Positions 1 to 10,900 of a DNA stretch of 64,000 nucleotides are shown here, piece after piece (within the stretch, counting starts at the first letter, position 1; every line of letters starts with the position of its first letter). The notes beneath the pieces are model-generated. The model saw only the letters and a list, made by a program, of their open reading frames with translations, was not told where the DNA came from and did no database searches. The stretch lies in NCBI GenBank assembly GCA_958450325.1, contig OY288251.1, forward strand, positions 11,922,001-11,986,000, read 5' to 3'. The DNA comes from Agrostemma githago. Lineage: Eukaryota > Streptophyta > Magnoliopsida > Caryophyllales > Caryophyllaceae. A program made the position numbers and the translations under genes.

Positions 1-335
1 TACCACTTGTTAGATTTTAATCTGACCCAAGATGGAAACTTCTTACTAAATTAATCGGTAATAAACTGTAATTAGTTGTAACGGAAGCGTATCAGATAAT
101 ACTGATAAAACATAACTTACGTCATGGCGGTCTTATGGATTAGGTCTTCTAATAGACACACAACCCATATGGATCTCTCTACTGATGGAGGGCGGGGAGA
201 TTAGGTTATTGTGTGCTACCAGGGACCGTAACCCTGGTGGCTATATATAGCCTCCTAAGCTTAATGCGTCCATCGAACATTAGAAAACCAATATTTGAAG
301 ATAATAGTCTAACCAATACTTTTTAAGAAGTAAAT
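1..335. other. Unassigned flank left of Athila-B
   Basis: No coding potential seen. It lies outside the inferred 3' LTR end of Athila-B. A TATA-like ctatatatag at 244-253 followed by GC-richer sequence gives it the look of an LTR promoter region from another element cut by the window edge, but no second LTR is available to test this. Confidence 0.35.
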
Positions 336-1452
336 TGATCTCTGCCCAAATCGGATCGGTCGTTTAACGAAGGATAGGGGATCAAATAATACTTATAAGA
401 CTCGTAATTAACACAAAAACAATTAAATGTAGTCGTGGTAAGTCGAGGTTGGTCCACTGGGAACGGTTTGTAATCGAATAAGAGCAATGTGTATGAGATC
501 TAATGGGGGGGGGGGGGGTTTGAAGTCGAGTCTAGGTTAAAATGCGATAAATAACAAGAGATGGTCAATTAGGGGAAATGTGTAGGGGGAAGTCGGGAAT
601 CGGAAATTGGGGTCTAAGGATCTCGAAATTATGGGTCGGTCACAATGTCGATAAAGGGAGAATGCCACCTTTTGGTTTCTTCACTAAACTCATCTAAATC
701 TCGCTTTCGCGGCGAAGAAGGGTAAGTCTCAAGTCAGATAATTTCGGCCCCGAGTTTCCCCATATTGGTAGAAATGAGTCAAGGTCGATCTAGTTGGCCG
801 GACTAAGTCAACAATGACACAAAAACCTCAAACAAGATAAACCAACAAACAAGCAAGCAACCAAACCACAATTCCTTAATTCAAATAACCCAAGATCATC
901 CTCCCTAAATCCCCTAACAAGAAAACTACTCACAACTCATGATGGAAACTACAAAAACATTAACAATAGCGAAAATAACAATAACATGCATAATGATTAA
1001 AACTAGAGAAAATAACAACAAGACAATGAAGAAAATTGCGATCAATAGAAGAAACTACTAGGCGATCTAAAAACGATACAAGTAAAGCCAATGAATACGG
1101 TGCAATAATGAAAGAACAATAGTAAATCTAATCTAGAGATAAGGGAGAAGAAGAGAAATATACCAACAATGGAGGAAAATACAATAAAGAAGATGAAGAT
1201 TGCATAAAATAAGATGAAGCCTTGATGAGGAGGACAATGGATTTGTCACTAATCCCTTGATAATCTCCAAAAGAACTTCAATAAAAACACTAAAATTCCT
1301 TATAAAGCTTGAATATAAATCTAAGAAAATGAAGATTGATAAAAACTATGAAGAACTACTAGCTTTCTATCCCAGCTATTCTAATGGAAGATGAAGATGC
1401 TAATGAAGTGATCTAGTGATAATGGATGGTTATGTGCATCTAACTAGGATAT

Positions 1453-1462
1453 CTATATATAG
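1453..1462 (-). promoter_or_regulatory. TATA box of Athila-B LTR
   Basis: ctatatatag on the minus strand inside the LTR. The near-palindrome cluster lies 85-350 bp upstream of it in the direction of transcription, the same arrangement as in the Athila-A and Athila-C LTRs. Confidence 0.55.
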
Positions 1463-1546
1463 TAATTGTTTAATGGATCCTTAAATCAAAGCCCAAATCC
1501 AACTTTTTGCTCCATTAGTGAGACTTTTGTCCAATGAGTCTTCATA

Positions 1547-1801
1547 TGGTGAAACTTCACCCTAGGAAATCAGTCAATCACGAACCAATACCGCCCGGTA
1601 AAACTTCACCCGGTGAACTTTCTTCTAGATTTTGCATTTTTGGGCCTCTTTATCGTTGGGCGAAACTTCACCCGATGGGTAAAAGTTTTGCCCGGTCATT
1701 TCGCCCGGTGGAGAAAGTTTTCTGAAGATCTTTGGGGAGGTCGAATTTGTCGTCGGGCGAAACTTCGCCCGGTGGTATCTCATCGGATGAAACTTCACAC
1801 G
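1547..1801. repeat. Near-palindrome cluster B1 (U3 of Athila-B)
   Basis: Six copies of a unit like GGGCGAAACTTCGCCCG (arms GGGYGAA and TTCRCCC around a 2-nt centre), starting near 1547, 1594, 1658, 1677, 1755 and 1784. The same private motif recurs at 30836-31176 in the element's pol-env spacer and in no other element here. Confidence 0.8.
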
Positions 1802-2112
1802 ATGATTTCCATGACCTCTTTTCTTGTCTCGTTCTTTGTCATATGATTGAATGACTTAAACTTTAAGTTTTGTATGTTGCTTTTCGGACGAAATTCCCCT
1901 CTCTTGTGCTCATGGAAGCTCGGTCATGCTTTCGGCGTCGAATCCTATCAAAATAGATATAAAAACTACCAAAAACACGTAAAATGCACAAGAGGGACGC
2001 TAATGCGAGAAAGACTAAAAATAGGGCGATAGTCGCATTCTAATCTTGCAAAACGTGGAAAAAACGAGTCTAAATGGGGGAGGGGGGAACGATCTAAATA
2101 TAGCACACGTCA

Positions 2113-2251
2113 AATCCCCTACACTAAACTGTTACTTGTCCTCGAGCAAAGATCAAAAAAGAAATTACAAACTAATACTACTAGCTAGACTATACTAAGC
2201 CGATACAGGGCAATTAACGGCCCACTCCGTCCCTTCAACTCACATTGTAAT
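2113..2251 (-). mobile_element. Athila-B internal stub with polypurine tract
   Basis: Short internal piece of Athila-B between its 3' LTR and the Athila-A insertion. It begins with the polypurine tract (2113-2125). It aligns by eye with Athila-C at 43986-44090, including a shared phrase about cttgycctcgag. The same alignment resumes at 27329, showing that Athila-A interrupted one continuous sequence. Confidence 0.7.
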
Positions 2252-2456
2252 TGATGCGCGTATTTTATACACACTTTTTACGATTTTTATACACGGATTC
2301 CCGTACTTATCAAGTAGTGAAAGCTATTATTTTGCCCGAATTGGCTACTTTGTGGTGTGTCTTGTCGTTTTGCAGGAACGGAAGCCACAGGTGGTAAAAG
2401 AACCAAAACCGAGCCAAAACGAAGCTGGAAAGAGCTGAAGCAGACATGGGTAAATT

Positions 2457-2582
2457 ATAGTCGACCGACTATTATTATAGTCGGCCGACCATGTCGATAG
2501 TCGACAGACAGTAAGAATAGTCGGCCGACTATTTGGGAAATCTGCAGAAGATCAAATGAGTCAATGTTAGTTGGCCGACTAT
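2457..2582. repeat. Palindrome cluster A1 (U3 of Athila-A)
   Basis: Five 16-bp units based on the perfect palindrome ATAGTCGGCCGACTAT. Starts are 2457, 2477, 2497 and 2517 (exact 20-bp period) and 2567. Copies 1, 2, 4 and 5 are near-perfect; copy 3 is degenerate. The cluster ends 70 bp before the TATA box. Confidence 0.9.
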
Positions 2583-2652
2583 TTTCTGGGCCGCGGACAG
2601 ATTTCGTGTTGGGCAAGCAGTTTCCTTAATCAGTTTTAACTATTCCTAATTG

Positions 2653-2661
2653 TATTTAAAT
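2653..2661 (+). promoter_or_regulatory. Putative TATA box of Athila-A LTR
   Basis: TATTTAAAT in the LTR, downstream of cluster A1, followed about 30 nt later by a CTT/CT-rich stretch suited to a transcript start and R region. Confidence 0.5.
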
Positions 2662-3582
2662 GGAGCTTCAGCTTGTTTTGAAAATCACTTCTCCTTAGAC
2701 TTTTACTCCAAAATCTCTCTTAGACAATTACTTTGCTCTATTTTAATTTCTCTCTTAGAAACTCGGTTATTGTAAGATTGCAACATTCGAATCGCCTTCA
2801 TTCCTTTTGGTAATTAAATCTAACCTTTCTTCCTTCTTCCTTCTTCTTCGTACTTAATTATTCTTAATCTTTGTTTATGCTTGTCGCAATTTTAGTATTA
2901 TTCATCATGTTTACTCTAGTAAAATTGTTTATTAATAATGTTGTTCTTAATTTAATTATGAGTAGCTAATTTCCTTCGCTAGGATTTAGGGTATCTGCGA
3001 ATTGAATGTGGTCACTAAATAATTTATAGATCTGTCAATGATTTTTGTCTGAGTTGTCAATTATAGCATATAATCGCGATTAGTCAATTAATGCGCATGA
3101 TTGATTAATTGAATTCGGTAAACTTGAACCTAAGATCGGAAGCCTGGTAAAAGTTAGATCTGCTACAACACATTGGTATGCGCTAATAAGATCGGAAGCC
3201 TTTAGACGCATGCTAGGGTGAATAGCGGACCGGAAGGACCTTTTCACTACCCCTTAGACCAATATTTGCGACAGACCTATGACTTAGACCGTGACCATAT
3301 GAGATTCGTGGTGAACCGACAATCCTAGTTTTCTCTCCATATATCTTTTTGTCTTTACTCATCTTATTTTTTTTAGTTATTCTTCTTTTTACTTCTTTTC
3401 CTTCACTACTTTTAGATTAGTTAAACACAACCAAAACCCCTCCGATTTGTTACTTAGATAAACTTTAATACAAGTAGGATTTATTGTCTCCCTGAGAAAT
3501 CGATCCCCACTTCTCTGACTATATTTTTAGTTGGACCATAGTTGGTTATTTTTGATAGGTACACGACTAACTTATCAAATTT

Positions 3583-3600
3583 TGGCGCCGTTGCCGGGGA
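3583..3600 (+). promoter_or_regulatory. Primer binding site, tRNA-Asp type (Athila-A)
   Basis: TGGCGCCGTTGCCGGGGA lies 5 nt after the LTR end. This 18-mer is the usual Athila primer site, complementary to the 3' end of plant tRNA-Asp (family knowledge). The same motif is on the minus strand of Athila-C at 48977-48994. Confidence 0.9.
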
Positions 3601-4333
3601 GATGGTGTAATTTTACATGTCGTTTTAGTTTATCTTTTTTCTTAGGGAACTTTCGTACCTTAAGACGGTTCTCATATTTTCTTTCTTAGTTCTGTTTATG
3701 CCCAGGTCTAACAGGTCCGAGATTTATTCATTTGAACCCGAACCCGAGAAGACTTTACGAGTTAGACGAAGTTTTTGGAGGGAAATTCGTCAAGCAGAAA
3801 AATCTAATTCGCTTGACCCAGTTTCACTAACCTGGAAGTGGAATATTCTTCCCACGAAGAGGACGACTCTAGCACCAAATCAGACGCCGAGTCAGATATC
3901 TCAATTCCGATCATGCCGTCGAAGCTTTCCACTCACTCTGAGCCGACTCAGGCTAACATCCCGAAAGGATGGAAGCTACCGACTCCTACCACCGGCTCTT
4001 TCGAGATTCGTCCCGCTTATATAAATTTAGTGGAGCGAAATACTTTCTCGGGAAAGAAAGACGAAGACCCCGGACAACATATGGAAATATTCACTGATTA
4101 TTACTGTTCGATTCCAGTTGCTCTCGGGGTAACACAGGAACAAATAATGGAGTCCTTATTTTCATTTTCTCTTGCAGATCCAGCTCGTAGATGGTATCGA
4201 GATCTGGATAAAGAAGCTGCCGGTATTAATGACTGAAACTCGTTGGCGCTTGCTTTTTACAAGCATTACTACCCTTCTCAGCGCACCAATCAGATACGGA
4301 GCCAAATAACCAGTTTTAAGCAAGGGCCGTTGG

Positions 4334-4338
4334 AAGAT
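4334..4338. repeat. Target site duplication of Tat1 (left copy)
   Basis: AAGAT immediately before the 5' LTR, matching AAGAT at 19665-19669 immediately after the 3' LTR. The host gag frame continues across the pair when one copy is removed. Confidence 0.95.
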
Positions 4339-5080
4339 TGTAGACACCCACATTTTGACCGCCAGGTGTCTATAGTAGTTTCCGACAAACACCCGATGAT
4401 GATCGGACGCTAACGTGCTTTAACGTACTCGGAAATGGGCTCAAAATGATGGACATTTGGCCTAGGCATTTTAGGGAGTACAAATTTCACAGAACCAACC
4501 TCAAATTCAGGCCCAGTGGGTCGTTTCGAGTCAAATAACACTAATTTGGGTCGAATCCGACACCAGGGGTAAAACCGTCTTTTAGCGACCGAGTCAAAAC
4601 CCGGTCAAGGATTTTTCCGAGACTTCCGGACTGACCGTGACATCTCACGTGTCCGATTCATATTCAAATTCCACAAAAAATCAGCCATACAAAAAATAAT
4701 AAACAATTCCGTTTAAGGTAGAATTCGATCCCGAGTAGGAATCCTATCCGAGAACCGACTCAAACACTCAACCGAGTTGAAACACTCGGCCAAGTACACA
4801 AACCAGCCGGTTTGTTCCTCTTTCTTCCCTCACAAGAAAACGTAATTCTCGTTCTCCTCAGCTTCTTACTCAAGCGGTAATTCTAGCTCAAACAGGAGTC
4901 CTATTCAAAAACCAATTCGAGTACCCGACCGAGTGTAAAACACTCGGCCGAAACAGCCCAAAAACATCCGAGATTCTCTTTCTTCCTTCACAAGAAAGCG
5001 GAATTCTTATTTCCCTCAAATTCCTATGTTTCCTATCCTAAGCGGTAGTCAAACTCTCCCAAGCCAAGGTCGGGAATTTC

Positions 5081-5090
5081 CTATAAATAG
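5081..5090 (+). promoter_or_regulatory. TATA box of Tat1 LTR
   Basis: CTATAAATAG, followed by GCCCCTTGCG. Repeated at 17840-17849 in the 3' LTR, and in Tat2 (59941-59950, minus) at the equivalent place. Confidence 0.75.
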
Positions 5091-5825
5091 CCCCTTGCGT
5101 CCAACACAAAAAAAAGGGGGATTATTATTAGCAATCAATCATCAATTTCACACATACACACACGATTTTTCAGTAATAGTTATCTAGCATCCCGACACAT
5201 ATAAATCCTTAGCATCGAGAAACCGATATTACGTTACAAACCCGAAGGAAACCGGCTCCCATACCCGAACCTTCACCCATCCGAACCAAGCCTCTAGCCG
5301 AACCAAAACTCGACGCTCACGTGCCTAGCCACATTCCGACGAGCCCCGATCCGAGTCGACAAGAGCATGTAGGTTGAGGGTGAAATAAAACCCGATTTCT
5401 TCCTTTCTCTCCCTTTCTCCTCTTCGTCCGTTTTGTTTTATTACGGGTCTAGAGTCGTTTTTTTTGTTTTCCTAATATCGTTATTAACGAAAAACTATTT
5501 TCATAACGTATATTCTGAAAGATATGATATCGATTCTTCCATAATCAAATATTATATCGAAAGGAATTATATTAAGATTTTCGACGATACCAAAAATCGT
5601 TACATCTTTTTCATTCAAAAATTCTTTTCTTTTCTCGTCCAAAACGACTTATTTTACAAAGCTTTTTCAAAACTCATTCTAAATATCCAATATCGATTTC
5701 ATAATCGAATATTGGATACGACGAATACCGAAAACATGGATCGATTACAAGTTAATTCATAATTTGCACGCGATTCATCAAAATAACAAATTTTCGAACA
5801 AAAATAAAAACGGACAGACCCGCAC

Positions 5826-6129
5826 GCGAGTCGCGCCATGCCCAGGCGACTCGCGCGCAGGCCTGGAATCCGGGACTTCTTTTTTTACGTTTTCGTTCGT
5901 TTTATTATTTATTCTTCGATCGATTTCTAAAATTAACATCTTTCTAAAACTATTCTAAGTATTCGATATTGATTTCGTAGTCAACTATCGAATATAAAGA
6001 ATATCGAAAATATTAAGTCGAGTACGAATCATGCAATATTCGTACGCGATTTAATACGGACTTCGAGTTTTCGAAAACCGGCACCGAAACAGGCCACCAC
6101 GCGACCCGCCGGCATCCCGGGCGAGTCGC
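5826..6129. repeat. Near-palindrome pairs E1/E2 in Tat1 LTR
   Basis: GCGAGTCGC at 5826 and its complement GCGACTCGC at 5846, then GCGACCCGC at 6101 and GCGAGTCGC at 6121. Each pair is exactly 20 bp apart. Copies lie at 18584, 18604, 18859 and 18879 in the 3' LTR. They sit about 745-1050 bp downstream of the TATA box, unlike the upstream clusters of the Athila elements. Confidence 0.7.
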
Positions 6130-6545
6130 GCGGCCGGCTGTTATGCCGCGGCCTTTTCCGTCTTTTTTATTATTTTTCGAACTTCGTTTTTTATACAAAA
6201 CAACGTTCTTTTCACCGATATTTTCAGATTTCGATTAATATTTATTTTTTCGATCTCGCCTATTTTATTTTGCTATTATTATTGACAAACCGATACTAAC
6301 TCGTTTGTTTGTTTTGTAGCAAATTCATCATTTTATTTCATTTGTTTTATTATACTAAAACGAATCTCACATGTTAAATACAACTTTGACATTAATCAAT
6401 TTTCATGCATTAAATTGACTTAGCAACCCATTCAATTTTTCACATGCTTAGAAAACAATGTTTGCATAATCATTCATCGTTCAACTAACGCGCGCATTAA
6501 AACGTCATTCGATATCCTAGTAGAGGCCGCTAATGTGCGGGCGGG

Positions 6546-6573
6546 GTTGGGTGTTCTTAGTGAACTTCCCAAC
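6546..6573 (+). promoter_or_regulatory. Conserved hairpin in the Tat1 R/U5 region
   Basis: Arms GTTGGG-TGTTC and GAAC-TTCCCAAC can pair around a short loop. Copies at 19304-19331 in the 3' LTR and, in the opposite orientation, in the diverged Tat2 LTR (58527-58554) keep both arms while the loop differs. A role in RNA packaging or priming is inference. Confidence 0.5.
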
Positions 6574-6909
6574 ACGTACCCTCACCCCTTACTCAGAACC
6601 GTGGTTTCCGGATGTCCGAAACCATTGGCAACGAGAGTCATTCAATATACGATTAACCGCTCTAGTCGGCATCTATATCGATATGCAAAAGGGACGAGCC
6701 CAATAAACTCTGACATCGGAAATGGGCCGTATTTTGTACACGGCCCACTACGACATAGAGTGGGCTCGAACGGTTCCGAATAACCATAAAATTCGGTGGC
6801 GACTCCGACTTCGATTTAAATTTCCATTTGACCATCTCATGGAGATTCATTCGCCTCCCCAAACCCGCGCGTGGCCGCGTCGGGGTGGACCTATGTCATG
6901 TCCACAATT

Positions 6910-6927
6910 TGGCGACTCCGCTGGGGA
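6910..6927 (+). promoter_or_regulatory. Primer binding site of Tat1 (tRNA-Arg type)
   Basis: TGGCGACTCCGCTGGGGA, 3 nt after the LTR end. This motif is typical of Tat/Ogre elements, which prime from tRNA-Arg (family knowledge; the tRNA identity was not checked). Confidence 0.8.
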
Positions 6928-7999
6928 TTTTCTGATGAGTTAATAACCTTCAGTGTCCTCAGGGTGAGACTCGAATAGAAATCGTTTGACTAGTACAATG
7001 CGCGTTTTAGTTTTACGGTTCATGCATAAACCCCATTTTCTCGGGCCGGTACTCGTGACCGACGTCCCACTATACCATTGATATAGTCCAAACTGGTTAT
7101 GTCAAAGGTGTCCATTAGCCGATTCATATGGGTTTTACGGCATGTCCTAATCTCAACTCGAGTTAGGGAGTCCGCCCCGATTCTTGATAGGCTGTGTACA
7201 CTGGTATAGACCCTTACAGACTGACCGAGACTTAGCTTAATAGCATACATGGCGTCATTATACTGTTTCCATGACTACGTGCTACTTGATCCACATCTTT
7301 TTTTTTTTCAAAACCGTCATTTTCAAAATTTTGCATCCTTTTCAAAATATCCAAATTCAAAAAACCCGGACATACACCGAACTTAGGACTTATGATTTTA
7401 CTCAAAATAGCCTTTTTCTAACCGGTATTATGCCCAATTCAAAACTCGAAGTTATTTTCGAAATTTTTCAAACCATCACCCGGCCCACCTTTTCCGTTTT
7501 CCTCGAAAAAGGGCCGGTTCTACCCGATTTTTTCGGGCCTTTTCAAAAAATTCATATTTCAAAACTTCCTCTTCTCAGACTTCCCGTATTTAGCAGTGTC
7601 GGGTCGTGTCATAAGTCGTTGAAGTCTCTAGCGTCGAAACTCCGTCGATTCTACATCGCGGGTTTCCCCCCCATCCTAGACCGCCTTACCTAACTAAGGC
7701 AAGGCCCACCTACGTAGGACATACTCCTACAAGGGTCGGCCCGTTTACACAATCGAGTCTAAAAGTCTGGGAATGTCTCACGTGAACCTTCCTCCGGACA
7801 GGGCCCAACCCACAGTGTTGGATCCTGAGGAAGGCCCACCTTTTCACAAGTCGCCCGTCTAGGTGTCTTTTCCGAGTCATTTACCGTCTTTTTAGTCTTC
7901 TTTCTTTTTTCCCTTGCTCGGGATGTACTTTCCTTAGGATTCGGGTTAAGTTGCTAATTACGCGGTGCTCTTACAGACAGGCCACCCTTCACTCGAACC
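6928..7999 (+). other. Tat1 leader between primer site and gag
   Basis: About 1.07 kb without a recognised gene. The longest open frame (7271-7693) shows no familiar motif and is rich in Phe/Ser/Pro from T- and C-rich DNA. It is too short for the extra ORF1 of classical Ogre elements. It probably holds packaging signals and a long 5' UTR. Confidence 0.6.
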
Positions 8000-10900
8000 A
8001 TGACGCAAAAAGCCATAGATGAGTTGAACACCACGTTGGCCCAAATCCAAACCCAATTGAGGCAAATGAGGGAAGACCAGATCGCTATCGTCACTCGGGT
8101 TAGTGCCGTAGAACAGGGAACCCCCAACGCTTCGATCGATGATGACGGGCCTTTAGCCGCATTGGCCGGCGCAGTCTAAAAGCTGCAGGAACAGGTCCAC
8201 TCGACCACTAGAAACACCATTCTCACGGAAAATGCCCGTACTTATTCGACCCTAACTGATGAACTGCCCGCTAACCTTAACTTAACGGGCTTACCAATGT
8301 TCGATGGGACTGAAGACCCGGTACTTCATATTCGGGCTTTTAAGGACTTTATGGCTGTCAAGGGGGTCAAATCGACCATGTTCAAGCATCTCTTTGCTTC
8401 CTCTCTGGAGAAACATCCAAAAGCCTGGTACTACAGGCTTGACCCTAAGAAATTCAAAACTTGGGACGATGTTGCCATGGAATTCGCACGGAACTACGCG
8501 GATAATGCTGAAATCCAGACTACCATGCGTACTCTGGAAGTTATGGCCCAAGAACCAAAGGAGGGTTTCACCAAATACCTCCAAAGGTGGCGGACTGAAA
8601 GTGTTAAGCTGGTTGACAAGCCCGGCGAAAAATTTCTAGTGGAGGCCTTTGTCAAAAACCTCCTCCCTGCTTACCGAGTCCATCTCAGGTACGCCATCAT
8701 ACCCGATTTCGCCACATTAACCGAAATGGGTACCAGAATCGAAGACGATCTAAGGCAAGAGAGCCTTACTAAGGCCTCTACCAAGGGGTATCAAGGAGCT
8801 AGTTCATCCTCCAGTAAGCCCGCAAACACAACGGCGACCCGAAGCATCTTCGACGAGGTAAACTCACTTGACACCTCAACCAAAAAGAATACTCCAAATC
8901 GGGTATTCACTGACATTGGGACAACCTATGCTAATGCCTTACAAAGGCTATCTTCGAAAGGCCTAATCCAACCGATAGGCCCAACTCCGGAAGTTCCCGT
9001 AGAAAAACGGTCCAAAAGCTACAACATACAGGCCTATTGCCATTATCACCAAGGCAACGGGCATGACACGGAGAAATGCTGGAAATTGAAGCATCTTATC
9101 CAAGATCTGATCGAAAATGGGAAAATACCACTACCCAGTGACAAGCCCAGCAACAAAAATAATCCTCTTGCTACCCATGCCATTTTTACTGAAAAGGTAG
9201 TTGACTGCACTCATCTCATTTCCCCTTTCATTTCCCAAATCAACGGGATATGGAACGACGACGAGGATGATGTTTATCTGGCTAAAGGGGAGACTGTCCC
9301 CGTCACTATCGAGGAAGTCCGGAGGGCTAAAGCCAGAGCTCTGGCCGGTACACACACCATCACGGCCGCCCCGGAAACTGTCACTGAACCTTCTAGGACG
9401 GAACTCACTCCTGAAGAACCAAACGCCGACACGGCCCTAGTCAGACAATTGAAGAGGGTTCGAACCGATATTACCATATGGCAGCTTTTGGTTAGTTCTC
9501 AGGAGCATCGAGCGGCGCTTACTAAGGCCCTTGATGAAATCAAGGTCGATTCATCGGTTACCCCCACCGAAATGGTAGCCACGATCATGCCATATCTCAA
9601 GGACAAGCCCAAAGGAGAAGGCCCACTTATCACCTTCTCTGAATCCGACCTTCCACCATTCGGGACCACTCATAACTTGGCCCTGTACATCACGGTGATC
9701 TGTCGAAACAAATATCTCCCTATGACCCTGATTGATGACGGGTCCGCGGTTAACGTCCTTCCTTTAAGGACAGCCAAGGCCCTCGGCATTACCGAGGCTG
9801 ACTACCTTCCGACTGCAAAGACTATCCAGGCTTTTGATGGGAGCCCAAAATCAGTTGCTGGGGCCGTTAAACTAACCATCATAACGGGCCCGATCGAGAA
9901 GGAGTTAGAATTCCAAGTGATCGATGTTACTTCATCTTTCAATCTGCTACTTGGGAGACCATGGATTCACGCGGTCAAAGCTGTATCTTCCACTCTACAC
10001 AGGAAGGTCAAACTACCTCTACAAGACGGGATCATCACCCTCGAAGCTACTCCCATAACCGTGTCCAGCTGCAACACGGCAGGCTCAGCCGACCCTCGAG
10101 GATTCAACTTTGTGGGAATGATCGAAGAAGAGTACCTTTTTCAGCCATACTTCACCGTTAGCATCTATACGATGCTACAGAACCTAGGTTGCCTACCAGG
10201 AGTCACATCAAGGCCATATCTACCACCGGGAAAGATCATCGAAACCCTGAACAATGGGCAATCCCACCTCGGTCTAGGCTATACTATGGCGTCCGGCTAC
10301 ACGAACCAAACCAAAGCGGTCACGTTCGTCACCCCGGTATTCGAAACTGTGCAAATGGGCCTCTATCGGCCCACTATCTCATGCCCCGGGACCAAACTGG
10401 CTCGGGAATGCAACTTCATCCCGGATGACATATTCGCCCTTATCCAGGCCGACGCAAAGGAGGGTACAAGCAACACTGAGCCCATTCTAGGACTACTCTT
10501 TGGGGAAGACAAGGTCATCCCGACCCCTAAGCAAGAGCTAGTCAGCCTTATCCTTCGCAGCAGCAGGTTCGATCCAACTAAGCTGATCTCTGAAGTGGGT
10601 GCCGACACTGGGAAGAGAGCTTGGAGGAAGACAACCAAGTGGACCGACAGTCAGGGTCGAGTCTACAAGCTAACTACTGGTGAAGGAGATATGCATGCTA
10701 TCGAGTCTGAATCTGAGTCCGAGTCCGAGTCAGAGTCAGAGTCGGAGTCTGAGTCAAAGTCTAGAGGGTCCAGTACTAGGATCGAGTCTGTAACCCCTCT
10801 CCCTTCTTTAGCCTCACCATCGAGAGCCCCGGAGTCTGTCCCGAGGGCTCTACCTATCCCGCCTCTGACCAACGATCAGATGGCAGCTCTCTTCGAGCTC

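Larger units (their letters stand above)
336..2112 (-). repeat. 3' LTR of Athila-B
   Basis: Inferred LTR on the minus strand. The inner edge at 2112 is set by a polypurine tract (minus strand TGTAGGGGATT) directly followed by TGACGTG. The outer edge near 336 (plus strand TGATCTC) is placed by position-for-position resemblance to the Athila-C LTR, for example the segment at 430-480 against 42525-42560. No tRNA-Asp primer site adjoins the outer edge, as expected for a 3' LTR. It holds a 14-G run at 505-518. The 5' partner is absent, so the outer boundary is approximate. Confidence 0.6.
2252..3577 (+). repeat. 5' LTR of Athila-A
   Basis: 1326 bp from TGATGCGCG to ...CTTATCA, directly followed by the primer binding site. 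It contains palindrome cluster A1 (2457-2582) and a TATA-like box at 2653. Its last 33 bp recur at 27296-27328, the only surviving part of the 3' LTR. Confidence 0.8.
4339..6906 (+). repeat. 5' LTR of Tat1
   Basis: 2568 bp, TGTAGACACC...TGTCCACA, nearly identical to 17098-19664. TATA box at 5081. Two pairs of GC-rich near-palindromes lie at 5826-5854 and 6101-6129. The last about 380 bp are strongly conserved with the otherwise diverged Tat2 LTR. Confidence 0.97.

Noticed and set aside
5433..5762. 109-residue ORF duplicated at 18191-18520
   Set aside because: Duplicated only because it lies in both Tat1 LTRs; no domain, AT-driven, downstream of the TATA box.
10663..10872. Antisense ORF rich in Ser-Asp repeats
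   Set aside because: Shadow of the Ser-Glu coding repeat of Tat1 on the other strand.
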